A DNA stretch of 64,000 nt from Chitinophagales bacterium (GCA_030832085.1 JAURJU010000076.1:62001-126000), one strand, 5' to 3'; shown: positions 38,054-46,614, numbered from the stretch's first letter. Made by a program: numbers and translations. Notes: a model not told the origin generated them from the letters alone.

Positions 38054-39562
38054 CTATTCGGTTATTTCAATGGGATATTGATAAATTCCATCATATCCGG
38101 GATAGAAGCCTTCCAACATGATGCGCTTTGAAGACCTTGCAATGGCTGTGTTCAACTCTTCAACAGACTTGATTTCAGTACCATTGATTTTAAGGATCAC
38201 AAAACCATCCCTCATCCTTGTCTGTTCGTCTATCAAGCCAGTATTGATTTTGCTTACAACTACTCCGCCGTTCACGCCCAATTCGGTTGCTTTCTTTTTG
38301 TCAAGGGTTTGAAGTTCTGCGCCCAATTTATCTGAAACCGCAGTTTTTACAATATCGAAACTTCCTGACCTGTTTTTGAGGGAAACCGTAGTGGTATAAG
38401 GTTTTCCGTCCCTGAGGTACTGAACAGTGATTTTATCGCCAGGCTTATATCCTGCAACCTGCTCCACCATTTCACTGCCGGATGTTACCTTGATGCCATT
38501 GATCTTGGTGATGTAGTCACCGGCTTTGAGTCCGCTGCCAGACATGGCGCCATCTTTTGTAACATCAATTACCAATACACCCAAACCTTCCTTATAGTTT
38601 TGTTTGGTTTTTTCAGATTCCGGTGCGTTTTCCGGAAGGTAGCTGATGCCCAGGTAAGCGCGTTGCACCGTGCCATATTGCAGCAGATCGTTGATGATCT
38701 TTTTCACAATGTTCACAGGAATCGCATATGAATATCCTGCATAGGCTCCAGTAGGCGAGGCGATGGCAGAAACAATGCCAACGAGCTCTCCATTCGGGCC
38801 TACCAATGCACCGCCAGAATTTCCCTGGTTCACTGCAGCATCTGTCTGAATGAAGGACTCAATCGGAGAATTGCTTTTGCGTGCGTTCAGGCCCAGTGAC
38901 CTTGCTTTGGCGCTGACGATTCCAGCTGTAACGGTGGTTTCAAGGTTCAACGGATAACCAACTGCGAGCACCCACTGGCCAAGTTTGAGGTTGTCAGAAT
39001 TGCCATACAAAAGAAAATTCAAACCCTTTTCCTCAATTTTTATCAGTGCAAGGTCGCTGCTGGGGTCTGTCCCCATCAACTTCGCCTTGTATTGCTTTTT
39101 ATTGTTCAGGGTAACTGTAATTTCATTGGCTTCTTCAATCACATGATTATTGGTCACAATATACCCGTCTTCGCTGATGATGACACCCGACCCGCTTGCG
39201 CGTTGTGGCATGTTCCTGGTTTGTGGACCATTGAAAAAATCGTTGAAAAGGTCTTCCCCAAAAATTTCACCAAATGGACTTTTTCTATTTTTGGGGAGAT
39301 TGTTGCTGGTTTGGCTGCTTCCTATGGTTGTTGTGATGTGCACAACTGCCGGAACTGCCGCCTGAGATGCAGGCTGGAAATCTACTGGCTGCCCAGGCAC
39401 ATTGTTGTTGCTGTCAAAAAATCCTGCATAACTGGCAGGAAGCTTTCCATTGCCTTGTTGAAGTGGGCCTTGTTTGCGGATGAATGAATCATAACCAAAC
39501 ATGGCCACCGTAGTGGTTACTGCGCTAATCAGCACAACTGAAAATGTCTGTTTGATGTTCAT
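38054..39562 (-). CDS. HtrA/DegP-family periplasmic serine protease
   Basis: 502 residues. An N-terminal hydrophobic segment (about 8-22) acts as signal or anchor. Then come a trypsin-like domain with catalytic His140 ('TNNHVIE'), Asp170 ('SSDLALIK') and Ser249 ('QGNSGGAL'), and two PDZ domains (about 290-390 and 400-495). It degrades or refolds misfolded envelope proteins. The 151 bases upstream include a 17-bp palindrome that may be an operator. Confidence 0.95.
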   Translation of the reverse strand: MNIKQTFSVVLISAVTTTVAMFGYDSFIRKQGPLQQGNGKLPASYAGFFDSNNNVPGQPVDFQPASQAAVPAVVHITTTIGSSQTSNNLPKNRKSPFGEIFGEDLFNDFFNGPQTRNMPQRASGSGVIISEDGYIVTNNHVIEEANEITVTLNNKKQYKAKLMGTDPSSDLALIKIEEKGLNFLLYGNSDNLKLGQWVLAVGYPLNLETTVTAGIVSAKARSLGLNARKSNSPIESFIQTDAAVNQGNSGGALVGPNGELVGIVSAIASPTGAYAGYSYAIPVNIVKKIINDLLQYGTVQRAYLGISYLPENAPESEKTKQNYKEGLGVLVIDVTKDGAMSGSGLKAGDYITKINGIKVTSGSEMVEQVAGYKPGDKITVQYLRDGKPYTTTVSLKNRSGSFDIVKTAVSDKLGAELQTLDKKKATELGVNGGVVVSKINTGLIDEQTRMRDGFVILKINGTEIKSVEELNTAIARSSKRIMLEGFYPGYDGIYQYPIEITE

Positions 39563-39623
39563 GGTTTAAAATTTAATATATAAGAACAATTTTTATGCCT
39601 GATCAACTGCAATTAAGCAAACA

Positions 39624-39640
39624 TGACTGAATTTCAGTCA
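39624..39640. promoter_or_regulatory. 17-bp perfect palindrome upstream of htrA
   Basis: TGACTGAA-T-TTCAGTCA, with 8-bp arms around one central base, 61 bases upstream of the htrA start codon. The arms and length fit a dimeric regulator's operator. No regulator gene is adjacent, so this is inference. Confidence 0.35.
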
Positions 39641-39713
39641 ACCTGTCATCCTATTTAACAAATTCTTTTATTGGATGTTTATTTTTGGTTGAAAAAATGG
39701 TTCGATTTTCATT

Positions 39714-40712
39714 CTATTTGTCGATGGAAGACAGGAATTCCATCGTGTCAATGCCATCTGGAAAATCTCCCAATCCAGGGTGTTGCGCTTCACCAAAAGG
39801 GATGAAACCTTTTCCAACAATACATTGAATTTTGTTGCTATCCAGGCCATCCGTCGCGGTTTCCCTATCGGAATAATATTGATAATGCAATTGTGAGATG
39901 GGGGAGAAGGGGCTTTCGTTTTCAAGCAACACAATTGAATCATTGCTCATGTAGAACCGGTTGTTCATGATGGCGATGGTCAGTTGGTAATCAAAGTTGT
40001 TGCGGTATTTTTCGTGATCCCTGTAGTGGTCATATTTTCTCAATGCTTTCAACAATGGCACGAAATCATAGGCTTCCGGAACCAGCAATTGTGTTACGTT
40101 CCTGCATCCCAATCCAAAATACAATTGGATGTCATCTGCCAACCCTTCCAGATCTTCTTGGCTTTCCGTGCCATCCAAAACAGCTACGGAGGTTCTGTTT
40201 TTTCTGATGAGATGGGGATATTTGCTGAAATAATATTCAAAATACCGGGCACTGTTGTCATTTCCGGTCGCGATGTATCCATCACATCCCTTTAGCATTT
40301 CATCGATGACCACCATTTCTTCAAACCCAGGAAAGGTTGTTGAAACCATTTTGACGAGGTTTTTGATCAGGATGGTGTCTTTTGAAGAAGGTTTTATCCT
40401 TTGCCGATGCCCATAGAGGAAAATACACAGGAGGTCATGCAGGCCAACGTAGGGGATGTTCCCCGCCATCACCAATCCTATGGTTTTTCCTGTGGATGCT
40501 TCACCTGCGCCATATTGATTGGCAAATACCCTTAGCATATCCTGCTCCAGCATGTTGTCTGCTATCATTTTTCCAGAACGGTAAATATATTCGGGTGTAA
40601 ACCATTTGTTCTCAAAAAATGCCCTTTGCCTGATTTCCTGGTAAGCGCTACTGTCCTCCTTGAGGTATTCTCCAATATGACAAAGCGCCTCAATTCTCTT
40701 GTTTAAATTCAT
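39714..40712 (-). CDS. Acyl-CoA reductase (LuxC-like family of Bacteroidetes)
   Basis: 332 residues, soluble. It resembles the proteins annotated as acyl-CoA reductase in this phylum: 'VMAGNIPYVGLHDLL' (about 81-95, nucleotide-binding loop), 'DGYIATGNDNSARYFEYYF' (about 144-162) and 'FGLGCRNVTQL' with candidate catalytic Cys203. The predicted reaction is NADPH reduction of an acyl-CoA or acyl thioester to an aldehyde. The physiological substrate is unknown. It is divergent from a 2x[4Fe-4S] ferredoxin gene, a pairing I recall from other Bacteroidetes, which suggests a shared role. Confidence 0.8.
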   Translation of the reverse strand: MNLNKRIEALCHIGEYLKEDSSAYQEIRQRAFFENKWFTPEYIYRSGKMIADNMLEQDMLRVFANQYGAGEASTGKTIGLVMAGNIPYVGLHDLLCIFLYGHRQRIKPSSKDTILIKNLVKMVSTTFPGFEEMVVIDEMLKGCDGYIATGNDNSARYFEYYFSKYPHLIRKNRTSVAVLDGTESQEDLEGLADDIQLYFGLGCRNVTQLLVPEAYDFVPLLKALRKYDHYRDHEKYRNNFDYQLTIAIMNNRFYMSNDSIVLLENESPFSPISQLHYQYYSDRETATDGLDSNKIQCIVGKGFIPFGEAQHPGLGDFPDGIDTMEFLSSIDK

Positions 40713-40743
40713 TTTTGCATTTTCAGATCATTCAATATCTTTA
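40713..40743 (+). promoter_or_regulatory. Promoter of the ferredoxin gene
   Basis: TTTTG at 40713-40717, an 18-base spacer and TATCTTTA at 40736-40743 (one mismatch to TAnnTTTG). The implied leader is about 50 nt. The -33 element begins at the first base after the divergent acyl-CoA reductase start codon. Confidence 0.5.
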
Positions 40744-40800
40744 TGTCGCACTGGGTTTTTAACCAGGGCGATAAACCAACATCAAAAATACTGAAATATC

Positions 40801-41148
40801 ATGGCAATCAAGATTACCGATGAATGTATCAATTGTGGCGCCTGCGAACCCGAATGTCCCAATAACGCAATTTACGAGGGAGGTGTTGAATGGGCCATTT
40901 CTGACGGAACTTCAGTGAAGGGCAGTTTCACCCTCATGGATGGTTCAACAGTGACTGCAGATCAAAAAAATGCTCCTTTGAGCAATGATACTTATTACAT
41001 AACCCCCAACAAGTGCACCGAGTGCCAGGGTTTCCATGAGGAGCCACAATGTGCCGCCGTTTGTCCGGTAGATTGTTGTGTTCCTGATGACCAATATACT
41101 GAAACCATTGAGGAATTGATGACAAAAAAGGAAAGTCTGCACCTCTGA
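40801..41148 (+). CDS. 2x[4Fe-4S] ferredoxin
   Basis: 115 residues. The first cluster motif is Cys9-x2-Cys12-x2-Cys15-x3-Cys19-Pro. The second is Cys72-x2-Cys75-x8-Cys84-x3-Cys88-Pro, with further Cys92 and Cys93. The long insertion between the motifs (about residues 28-60) and the x8 spacing are features of the Alvin-type ferredoxins. It is a low-potential electron carrier and the redox partner is not identified. A strong terminator follows. Confidence 0.93.
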   Translation: MAIKITDECINCGACEPECPNNAIYEGGVEWAISDGTSVKGSFTLMDGSTVTADQKNAPLSNDTYYITPNKCTECQGFHEEPQCAAVCPVDCCVPDDQYTETIEELMTKKESLHL

Positions 41149-41168
41149 TCCTGGTTTAACAAGTCATA

Positions 41169-41203
41169 AAGGTGAAGGTATCAGTGTATGCCTTCACCTT
41201 TTC
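41169..41203 (+). terminator. Terminator after the ferredoxin gene
   Basis: AAGGTGAAGG pairs with CCTTCACCTT over a 12-base loop and is followed by T residues. It also separates the ferredoxin from the ddl promoter. Confidence 0.75.
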
Positions 41204-41204
41204 T

Positions 41205-41212
41205 TATATTTG
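41205..41212 (+). promoter_or_regulatory. -7 promoter element of ddl
   Basis: TATATTTG, a perfect match, 34 bases before the ddl ATG at 41247. It rules out the upstream in-frame ATG at 41172 as the start. Confidence 0.65.
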
Positions 41213-41246
41213 CCACATCACTCAGCAATGCAATAAAATTTCTTAC

Positions 41247-42242
41247 ATGGGTAAGCCAGTTATAGCCTTTGTCACCGGTGGTTATTCATCAGAAGCAGCC
41301 ATCTCATACAAAAGTGCCATCACCATTGAGAACAATCTCGATAAATCAAGGTACGAAACATACCGGATAGACATTACTCCTGAGAAATGGTTTCATCTAA
41401 CACCCGATGGTACCGAAATCATGGTGAACAAAGGTGATTTTTCCCTTGACCTGGGGGCGAGCATCATTCGATTTGATGCAGTATTGATCGGTATTCATGG
41501 TACACCTGGTGAGGATGGAAAACTGCAGGCTTATTTTGACCTGCTGAACATCCCCTATACTTCTTGTGACGCAACAACATCTGCCATAACCTTCAACAAG
41601 AGGTATACCGTTGCCGTTGCAGGTGCATCAGGATTTCATGTTGCAAAATCCATACACTTGTTCAAGAAAACGCATCATGCTTCATCGGGCCTGGTTGAAG
41701 GCCTTAAAATGCCCGTTTTTGTCAAGCCGAACAACGGAGGATCCAGTATCGGCATGAGCAAAGTCAACCACCCGGGTGAACTCGATGAAGCGATTGCAAA
41801 AGCCTTTCGCGAAGATGACCAGGTTTTGATCGAAGAATTCATCAGTGGCAGGGAATTTACCATTGGGGTTTTCAAATCCAAGGGTGAAATCATCACACTT
41901 CCTTTTACTGAAATCAGCACAGAAAATGAATTTTTTGATTTTGAGGCCAAGTACCAGGGTAAGTCAAAAGAAGTGACACCAGCAGTTTGCACTGAAAAGA
42001 TGGCAGAACAGATCAGGAACGCGGCTTCCGGCATTTACGCTGTTTTCAATTGCAACGGGGTGGTTCGGATGGATTTTATATACAACGAAGCCGCAGAACA
42101 ACCTTTTTTATTGGAGATCAATACTGTGCCTGGTCAAAGTGCCGCAAGCATCATACCCCAGCAGGTTGCTGCAAATGGATGGGTGCTGCGTGATTTTTAC
42201 AGCATGTTGATCGACGAGGCCCTGGAATCAAGAAAAAAATAA
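41247..42242 (+). CDS. ddl: D-alanine--D-alanine ligase
   Basis: 331 residues. It makes the D-Ala-D-Ala dipeptide for peptidoglycan using ATP. 'FVTGGYSSEAAIS' opens the N-terminal domain; the ATP-grasp signatures 'FVKPNNGGSSIGMSKV' (near residues 155-170) and 'FLLEINTVPGQS' (near 289-300) are complete. The PASTA-protein gene starts 4 bases after its stop, so they form an operon with the rhodanese gene likely downstream. Confidence 0.95.
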   Translation: MGKPVIAFVTGGYSSEAAISYKSAITIENNLDKSRYETYRIDITPEKWFHLTPDGTEIMVNKGDFSLDLGASIIRFDAVLIGIHGTPGEDGKLQAYFDLLNIPYTSCDATTSAITFNKRYTVAVAGASGFHVAKSIHLFKKTHHASSGLVEGLKMPVFVKPNNGGSSIGMSKVNHPGELDEAIAKAFREDDQVLIEEFISGREFTIGVFKSKGEIITLPFTEISTENEFFDFEAKYQGKSKEVTPAVCTEKMAEQIRNAASGIYAVFNCNGVVRMDFIYNEAAEQPFLLEINTVPGQSAASIIPQQVAANGWVLRDFYSMLIDEALESRKK

Positions 42243-42246
42243 TTTC

Positions 42247-43059
42247 ATGAATTTTTCATTCATCACAAAAAGACCACTTTGGCAGAACATCATTGCCGGT
42301 TTTTTGCTGTCGGTCTTTATGGTTGGCGCTTTCCTGCTGTTGTTGAATTTTATCACCAACCATGGTGAATACCTCACTGTTCCTGAAGTGAAGGGCAAGG
42401 TGTATGCGGATGTTGTATCAGACCTCGAAACCAAAGGGTTTGAAGTGGTCATTCAGGATTCGATCTATATCGATAGCCTTGCACCCAATGTTATCATCAA
42501 GCAGTTCCCTGACCCGGAAGCAACGGTTAAGGTAAACCGAATCATTTACCTCACAGTCAATTGCACAGTCCCTCCAACCATCGCCATGCCCAATCTGATT
42601 GGCATGAGCTTTAGGAACGCCTTGCTTGAATTGAAATCCCTGGGCCTCAACCTGGGGGATACAACATTCATTCCTGATATGGCAAAGAATGCAATCAAGG
42701 ATCAGGTCAGCGATGGAATTTCCATCAAGCCTGGATCCCCCATCCGAATGGGTTCAAGGATTGACCTTGTGATTGGCGCTGGCTTAGGCGGGGAGGCAAT
42801 TTCTGTCCCAGACCTCTTTGGACTTACTTATGCAGAAGCAAAATTGGTATTGGAAGTGAACGGCCTCAATCCTGGCGTTGTGTTGTTGGATGATGATTTT
42901 TCAGACACTACCTTGGGTTTTGTGTATTGGCAGAATCCAATGCCTTTTGACGCCCTGCAGCATGCAAACATCATCCGTTCTGGCCAATTGATGGACATCA
43001 AATTGAGCATGATAAAGCCTGAACGCAAACAGGATACAACGCTTGCTCCAAACAAATAA
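42247..43059 (+). CDS. Membrane-anchored PASTA-domain protein
   Basis: 270 residues. One transmembrane helix (about 13-37) is followed by three PASTA domains (about 43-110, 112-178, 185-258) with the typical 'VP...G....A...L...G' pattern. There is no kinase or transpeptidase domain. PASTA domains elsewhere bind peptidoglycan fragments or beta-lactams. The position directly after ddl suggests a cell-wall-linked role, but its activity is unknown. Confidence 0.9.
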   Translation: MNFSFITKRPLWQNIIAGFLLSVFMVGAFLLLLNFITNHGEYLTVPEVKGKVYADVVSDLETKGFEVVIQDSIYIDSLAPNVIIKQFPDPEATVKVNRIIYLTVNCTVPPTIAMPNLIGMSFRNALLELKSLGLNLGDTTFIPDMAKNAIKDQVSDGISIKPGSPIRMGSRIDLVIGAGLGGEAISVPDLFGLTYAEAKLVLEVNGLNPGVVLLDDDFSDTTLGFVYWQNPMPFDALQHANIIRSGQLMDIKLSMIKPERKQDTTLAPNK

Positions 43060-43092
43060 GAACAATAGAACAAACCCTAATATCTTTATACA

Positions 43093-43401
43093 ATGAAAAC
43101 AATCGATGTACAAACATTACAGCAAAAGATTGCAGCCGGCGAAGTCCTCAACCTTGTTGACGTACGTGAACCTTCTGAGCACAGTGATTTCAACATAGGG
43201 GGCATTCTTTTGCCATTGGGTGAAATCAGGGTGGGAGATACTGAAACGATAGAGCATTTGAAAGATGCTGAGATTTTCCTGTATTGCCGGAGTGGAAACA
43301 GAAGCGGTCAGGCTGCAATGGTCCTAGAGTCGCTTGGATTCACCAATGTGGTGAACGTCACTGGGGGTATGCTCTCATGGCGTGAACATTTTGACCAATA
43401 A
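43093..43401 (+). CDS. Single-domain rhodanese-like protein
   Basis: 102 residues, one rhodanese domain with 'LVDVREPSEH' (21-30) and the active-site loop CRSGNR at Cys65-Arg70. It probably carries sulfur as a Cys persulfide. The start is 33 bases after the PASTA gene. The downstream gene is convergent, 4 bases away. Confidence 0.92.
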   Translation: MKTIDVQTLQQKIAAGEVLNLVDVREPSEHSDFNIGGILLPLGEIRVGDTETIEHLKDAEIFLYCRSGNRSGQAAMVLESLGFTNVVNVTGGMLSWREHFDQ

Positions 43402-43405
43402 TGGG

Positions 43406-44053
43406 TCATTTGATCATACCAAGGTCCTCAACCCCTTTTTTCATCATCATGTCGATCAGGTCCTTGCTGAACCTTTCTATCGATGGAGGGTTGAGCGTTT
43501 CAGTTTGCACAGACCAGATCAAGGTTTCTGTTGAAGCCTCAAAGAGGTTTCCTTCCATTACATAGGTTTTGTCCGTGACATAGTATCCCGGGTCATACAT
43601 GTACGGATACCAATAGGAGTAATACCCCCTGAACCTCAATCCATAAGCGGGGTATGGACCGTACATCCCCATATTTCCTGGCACATACCGGGCTTCACTT
43701 TCCTTGTCAACCAATGCAATCGTAAAGATCAAATCGCATTGAAGTGATTTTATTTTTTCCATCATCGTTTCCCTTGAAACGGGTTCCTTGTCTTTGAAGG
43801 TCGGGGGAAAATAATCAAGGCTTCTCTCTACCATGAAGCCTTGCGCTGTTGCTGCCATTCCCATTTCATCTTCGAGGTGTGTCCTCACATGGGGATTCTT
43901 GACCAAGGCTGCAACAAATATTTTTTTAAATGACTGCTGGGATTTGTAGGCCGGATTCTTCCATGAATAGGTGACTTTTTGTGTTGGCCCACAATTGGTA
44001 AATGAAAAAAAGATACAAAAAACCAATACTGTATTTACATATTGAATGCGCAT
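43406..44053 (-). CDS. Lipoprotein of unknown function
   Basis: 215 residues. The signal peptide ends in a lipobox ('FSFTNCGPT'), so Cys is probably lipidated. The middle is rich in Tyr, Pro and Gly ('MYGPYPAYGLRFRGYYSYWYPYMYDPGYY'-like, near residues 125-155). Flanking parts ('KIFVAALVKNPHVRTHLEDEM', 'YVMEGNLFEASTETLIWS') resemble small periplasmic domains of the DUF4136 type, but I am not certain. The start is the ATG at 44053, which places the signal peptide correctly. A hairpin ends 3 bases upstream of that ATG. Confidence 0.7.
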   Translation of the reverse strand: MRIQYVNTVLVFCIFFSFTNCGPTQKVTYSWKNPAYKSQQSFKKIFVAALVKNPHVRTHLEDEMGMAATAQGFMVERSLDYFPPTFKDKEPVSRETMMEKIKSLQCDLIFTIALVDKESEARYVPGNMGMYGPYPAYGLRFRGYYSYWYPYMYDPGYYVTDKTYVMEGNLFEASTETLIWSVQTETLNPPSIERFSKDLIDMMMKKGVEDLGMIK

Positions 44054-44055
44054 AA

Positions 44056-44097
44056 AAGGGATTTGAATGCAACTTAGTCGATACACTCAAATCCCTT
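44056..44097 (-). terminator. Inverted repeat between the TonB receptor and lipoprotein genes
   Basis: AAGGGATTTGA (44056-44066) pairs with TCAAATCCCTT (44087-44097) over 20 bases. Read on the minus strand the stem ends in CCCTTTTAT. This suits a terminator for the TonB receptor gene, but it also hides the translation start region of the lipoprotein. Confidence 0.5.
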
Positions 44098-44154
44098 CTT
44101 TTCATTTCTGGTGGAAATTCTGCTAACCTGCCTTATCGCAGTTAATCCAGCAGC

Positions 44155-46341
44155 TTAAAAATTCATGTTGAGCCCTACCATCAGGTTTCTCTCTGCCATC
44201 GGATAATAGTAGTTGTTTTTGACCAATTCCCCACCATACTTGTAGCTGTAGGTATAGCCGTTGGGCGCGTAAAGTTTGTTCCAAATGTTGTTCAATTGCA
44301 AAATTAATTCAATGGATTTCATCTTTTTTGGATTGATCGTACAATTGAATACGAGATCCTGAACATGGTAAGGGGCAAGGCTTCTGTCTTTTCTGGATGT
44401 ATTGTCAAGATATTGCCTGCCAACATATTTTGAAATGAGTCTTGCTTCAATGTTCTTTGGTAGTTTGAAAGTGAGGGTTGCATTTTCAACCACTGAAGGG
44501 GAGAAGGCTATATTAGATTTTTCGTAGGAGCTGCTTTTCTGGCCGCCTGCATCATAATCATCATAATACTCCTTGTGGTTTTTCAACTTGTTTTCACTCA
44601 ACGCAATATTGTTGTTGAATTCAAGCCAGTCGAAAATTGACAAAACTGTTTCAAGTTCAAATCCTGTCCTGTAGCTTGAAGGGATATTTGTTCTTGTATA
44701 TGCACCAACATCATTGATTTTTCCTGTAAGCACAAGCTGGTTCTTGTACCGCATGTGATACAGTGTAGCAGATACTTTCAGGCGTTTGAATGTTTTTTCT
44801 ATTCCAGCTTCAAAATCATGCATTGTTTCATGCTTGGGCATGTTGGTGGCACCCGCTTCAAAGTCATCCCTGTTGGGCTCCTTATTGGCCATTGCGTAAG
44901 AGATGAAGCTGCTGTATCCACCATCCGTGTAACGAACGCCCGTTTTAGGATTGATAAACAGCCAATGTTGGTCGACGGCAAGTGTTGGGTTGTACCTGAA
45001 TCCTTCTATGGAATAGTTGACATTTCTCAGTTGCAGGTCTCCAAACAAATGGAATTTTCCGATTTTTTCCATCCATTTTCCAAAAGCATGCTGTTCTGTT
45101 TTTTTTGCATCGAGGTCGTACCAACGATGGTCCTTGGATATACCGGTCTGGGCCCAGATGATTTTGCCAAAGTGTTTACCGTTATACTGGCTGTTTCCAC
45201 CACCAAGAATAATTTCCCTGTTTTCATCTTTCATCTGAAAGGAAAAATTGGTGCCAAAGTAAATGTTGTCCAGCCAAAGCTGTCTGATCAGGTCTGTCTT
45301 GGTGATGGCAATGCCATTGACCTGCGGATTTTTCAGGCCATAACTGGAATATTTTTGGTCTGCTTTGTATTGCTCATAATAACCATTTCCTGTAGTGGCA
45401 AACAAGGCTCCATTGAAACTCCATTTGCTGTTGAACTTTTTGTTGTAAAAAAGCTGGTAATGCGTTTGTGAATAGTTGTCCGTTTCATTGTCATATGGGG
45501 TTCCTGGTTTGTCCGTGCCAGCACTGTTGAATCTCCTGTCAGTAGTCAACTGTTCTTCTGTAACTCCATACCAGGATTGATAGGTTTTTTCCTTTCCGGA
45601 AAATACATTCAGGCGCAAAGATGCGTTGGCGGTGATGCTGGCGGCGGATACATAAAACGACTTAAGGTCACTGCTGGCCCGGTCTACGTATCCATCGCTT
45701 TTCAGGGACGACAATCGAACATCAAAAGTATATCGGCCATTGATCAGGCCGCTGCCCGCCTTGAATGTATTTTTTGATGTGTTGTAGGATCCGATGCTGT
45801 TGCTCAACGTCGCATAGGCCTTGTCCTGCACTTCATTGGTCAGGAGATTGACTGTAGCGCCAAATGCGCCACTTCCATTGGAGCTGGTACCAACACCCCG
45901 CTGCACCTGGATGCTGTTGGTGGAGGAAAGAAAGTCCGGCAGGTTGACCAAAAATACACCCTGCGACTCTGCATCATTGTAGGCAATGCCGTTGAGGGTA
46001 AAGTTGATGCGACTGGCGTCGGTGCCTCTGATGCGCAAACCGGTATAGCCCACACCGTTTCCGGCGTCTGAATTGACAACCGTTCCGGGAACCTGGTTGA
46101 GCAGAAAAGGGATGTCCTGTCCCAGGTTGTTTTTTTCGATGTTTCTTTTGAGGATGAGTGACTGGGTGAAAGGATAATTCTTGCTGGCCCTGACTGCCCT
46201 GATTTCAATGGGCGACATCAGTCCAACCTTGATTTTTTCTCCAGTGCTTTGATCGATGCTGTCTTTGGCATTTGCCTCCGTTTGGGAAAAGGCGTTGTAT
46301 CCAAGGAGGATCAACAAGAAAAGGGTGGAAATTTGTTTCAT
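44155..46341 (-). CDS. TonB-dependent outer-membrane receptor, TPP-riboswitch controlled (predicted thiamine or thiamine-precursor uptake)
   Basis: 728 residues. Signal peptide (1 to about 20, ending 'AFSQ'), a short linker with a possible TonB box, plug domain (about 55-175, 'GLRIRGTDASRINFTLNG' and 'IQVQRGVGTSSNGSGAFGA'), then a 22-strand-type barrel ending in 'VGLNMNF', the usual terminal aromatic. There is no carboxypeptidase-like N-terminal domain. A TPP riboswitch lies in its leader, so transport of thiamine or a precursor is strongly implied; comparative work on thiamine regulons predicted such receptors in this phylum. No inner-membrane thiamine transporter lies beside it. An upstream in-frame TTG (46368) is less likely than the ATG at 46341. 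Confidence 0.9.
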   Translation of the reverse strand: MKQISTLFLLILLGYNAFSQTEANAKDSIDQSTGEKIKVGLMSPIEIRAVRASKNYPFTQSLILKRNIEKNNLGQDIPFLLNQVPGTVVNSDAGNGVGYTGLRIRGTDASRINFTLNGIAYNDAESQGVFLVNLPDFLSSTNSIQVQRGVGTSSNGSGAFGATVNLLTNEVQDKAYATLSNSIGSYNTSKNTFKAGSGLINGRYTFDVRLSSLKSDGYVDRASSDLKSFYVSAASITANASLRLNVFSGKEKTYQSWYGVTEEQLTTDRRFNSAGTDKPGTPYDNETDNYSQTHYQLFYNKKFNSKWSFNGALFATTGNGYYEQYKADQKYSSYGLKNPQVNGIAITKTDLIRQLWLDNIYFGTNFSFQMKDENREIILGGGNSQYNGKHFGKIIWAQTGISKDHRWYDLDAKKTEQHAFGKWMEKIGKFHLFGDLQLRNVNYSIEGFRYNPTLAVDQHWLFINPKTGVRYTDGGYSSFISYAMANKEPNRDDFEAGATNMPKHETMHDFEAGIEKTFKRLKVSATLYHMRYKNQLVLTGKINDVGAYTRTNIPSSYRTGFELETVLSIFDWLEFNNNIALSENKLKNHKEYYDDYDAGGQKSSSYEKSNIAFSPSVVENATLTFKLPKNIEARLISKYVGRQYLDNTSRKDRSLAPYHVQDLVFNCTINPKKMKSIELILQLNNIWNKLYAPNGYTYSYKYGGELVKNNYYYPMAERNLMVGLNMNF

Positions 46342-46415
46342 TCCGTTTTTGTTTTGTGGCTGAATCAACAGCCGGGTTTACAAAAACAGGAAAGGATTGA
46401 ATATGATGATTCGTC

Positions 46416-46498
46416 CTTCCCTGCGCAGGCATTATCCTGATCAGGTTCTACGGGTTTGATCTCAGCCCTGGAATCAACCAGAGCACCCCGGGAACTGT
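46416..46498 (-). promoter_or_regulatory. TPP (THI-box) riboswitch
   Basis: Read on the minus strand, all the conserved THI-box segments appear in order: 'CGGGGTGC', 'GGCTGAGAT', 'ACCCGTAGAACCTGATC' and 'GGATAATGCC...GCAGGGAA'. The ends pair (TTCCC with GGGAA). Thiamine pyrophosphate binding should repress the downstream TonB receptor. Between riboswitch and ATG there is a small hairpin (GGCTG/CAGCC, 46357-46372) but no T-run, so translational rather than transcriptional control is more likely. Confidence 0.95.
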
Positions 46499-46499
46499 A

Positions 46500-46507
46500 C
46501 AAAAGTA
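46500..46507 (-). promoter_or_regulatory. -7 promoter element of the TPP riboswitch - TonB receptor transcript
   Basis: TACTTTTG on the minus strand, a perfect match. It is placed so that transcription would start at or just before the riboswitch P1 stem. Confidence 0.65.
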
Positions 46508-46614
46508 TAAAATCATGGCTAAGTTTCTGTCATTGTTTGACAAAATTCTTTAGCGTGTAACTTTAATGCGCTTATCCCGTCTTATGATCAACCATTTGAA
46601 ACGAAATTCAAACC

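Noticed and set aside
44755-45471. A 238-codon plus-strand ORF opposite the TonB receptor
   Set aside because: Antisense shadow of the receptor barrel. Its Cys- and Phe-rich translation has no recognisable domain.
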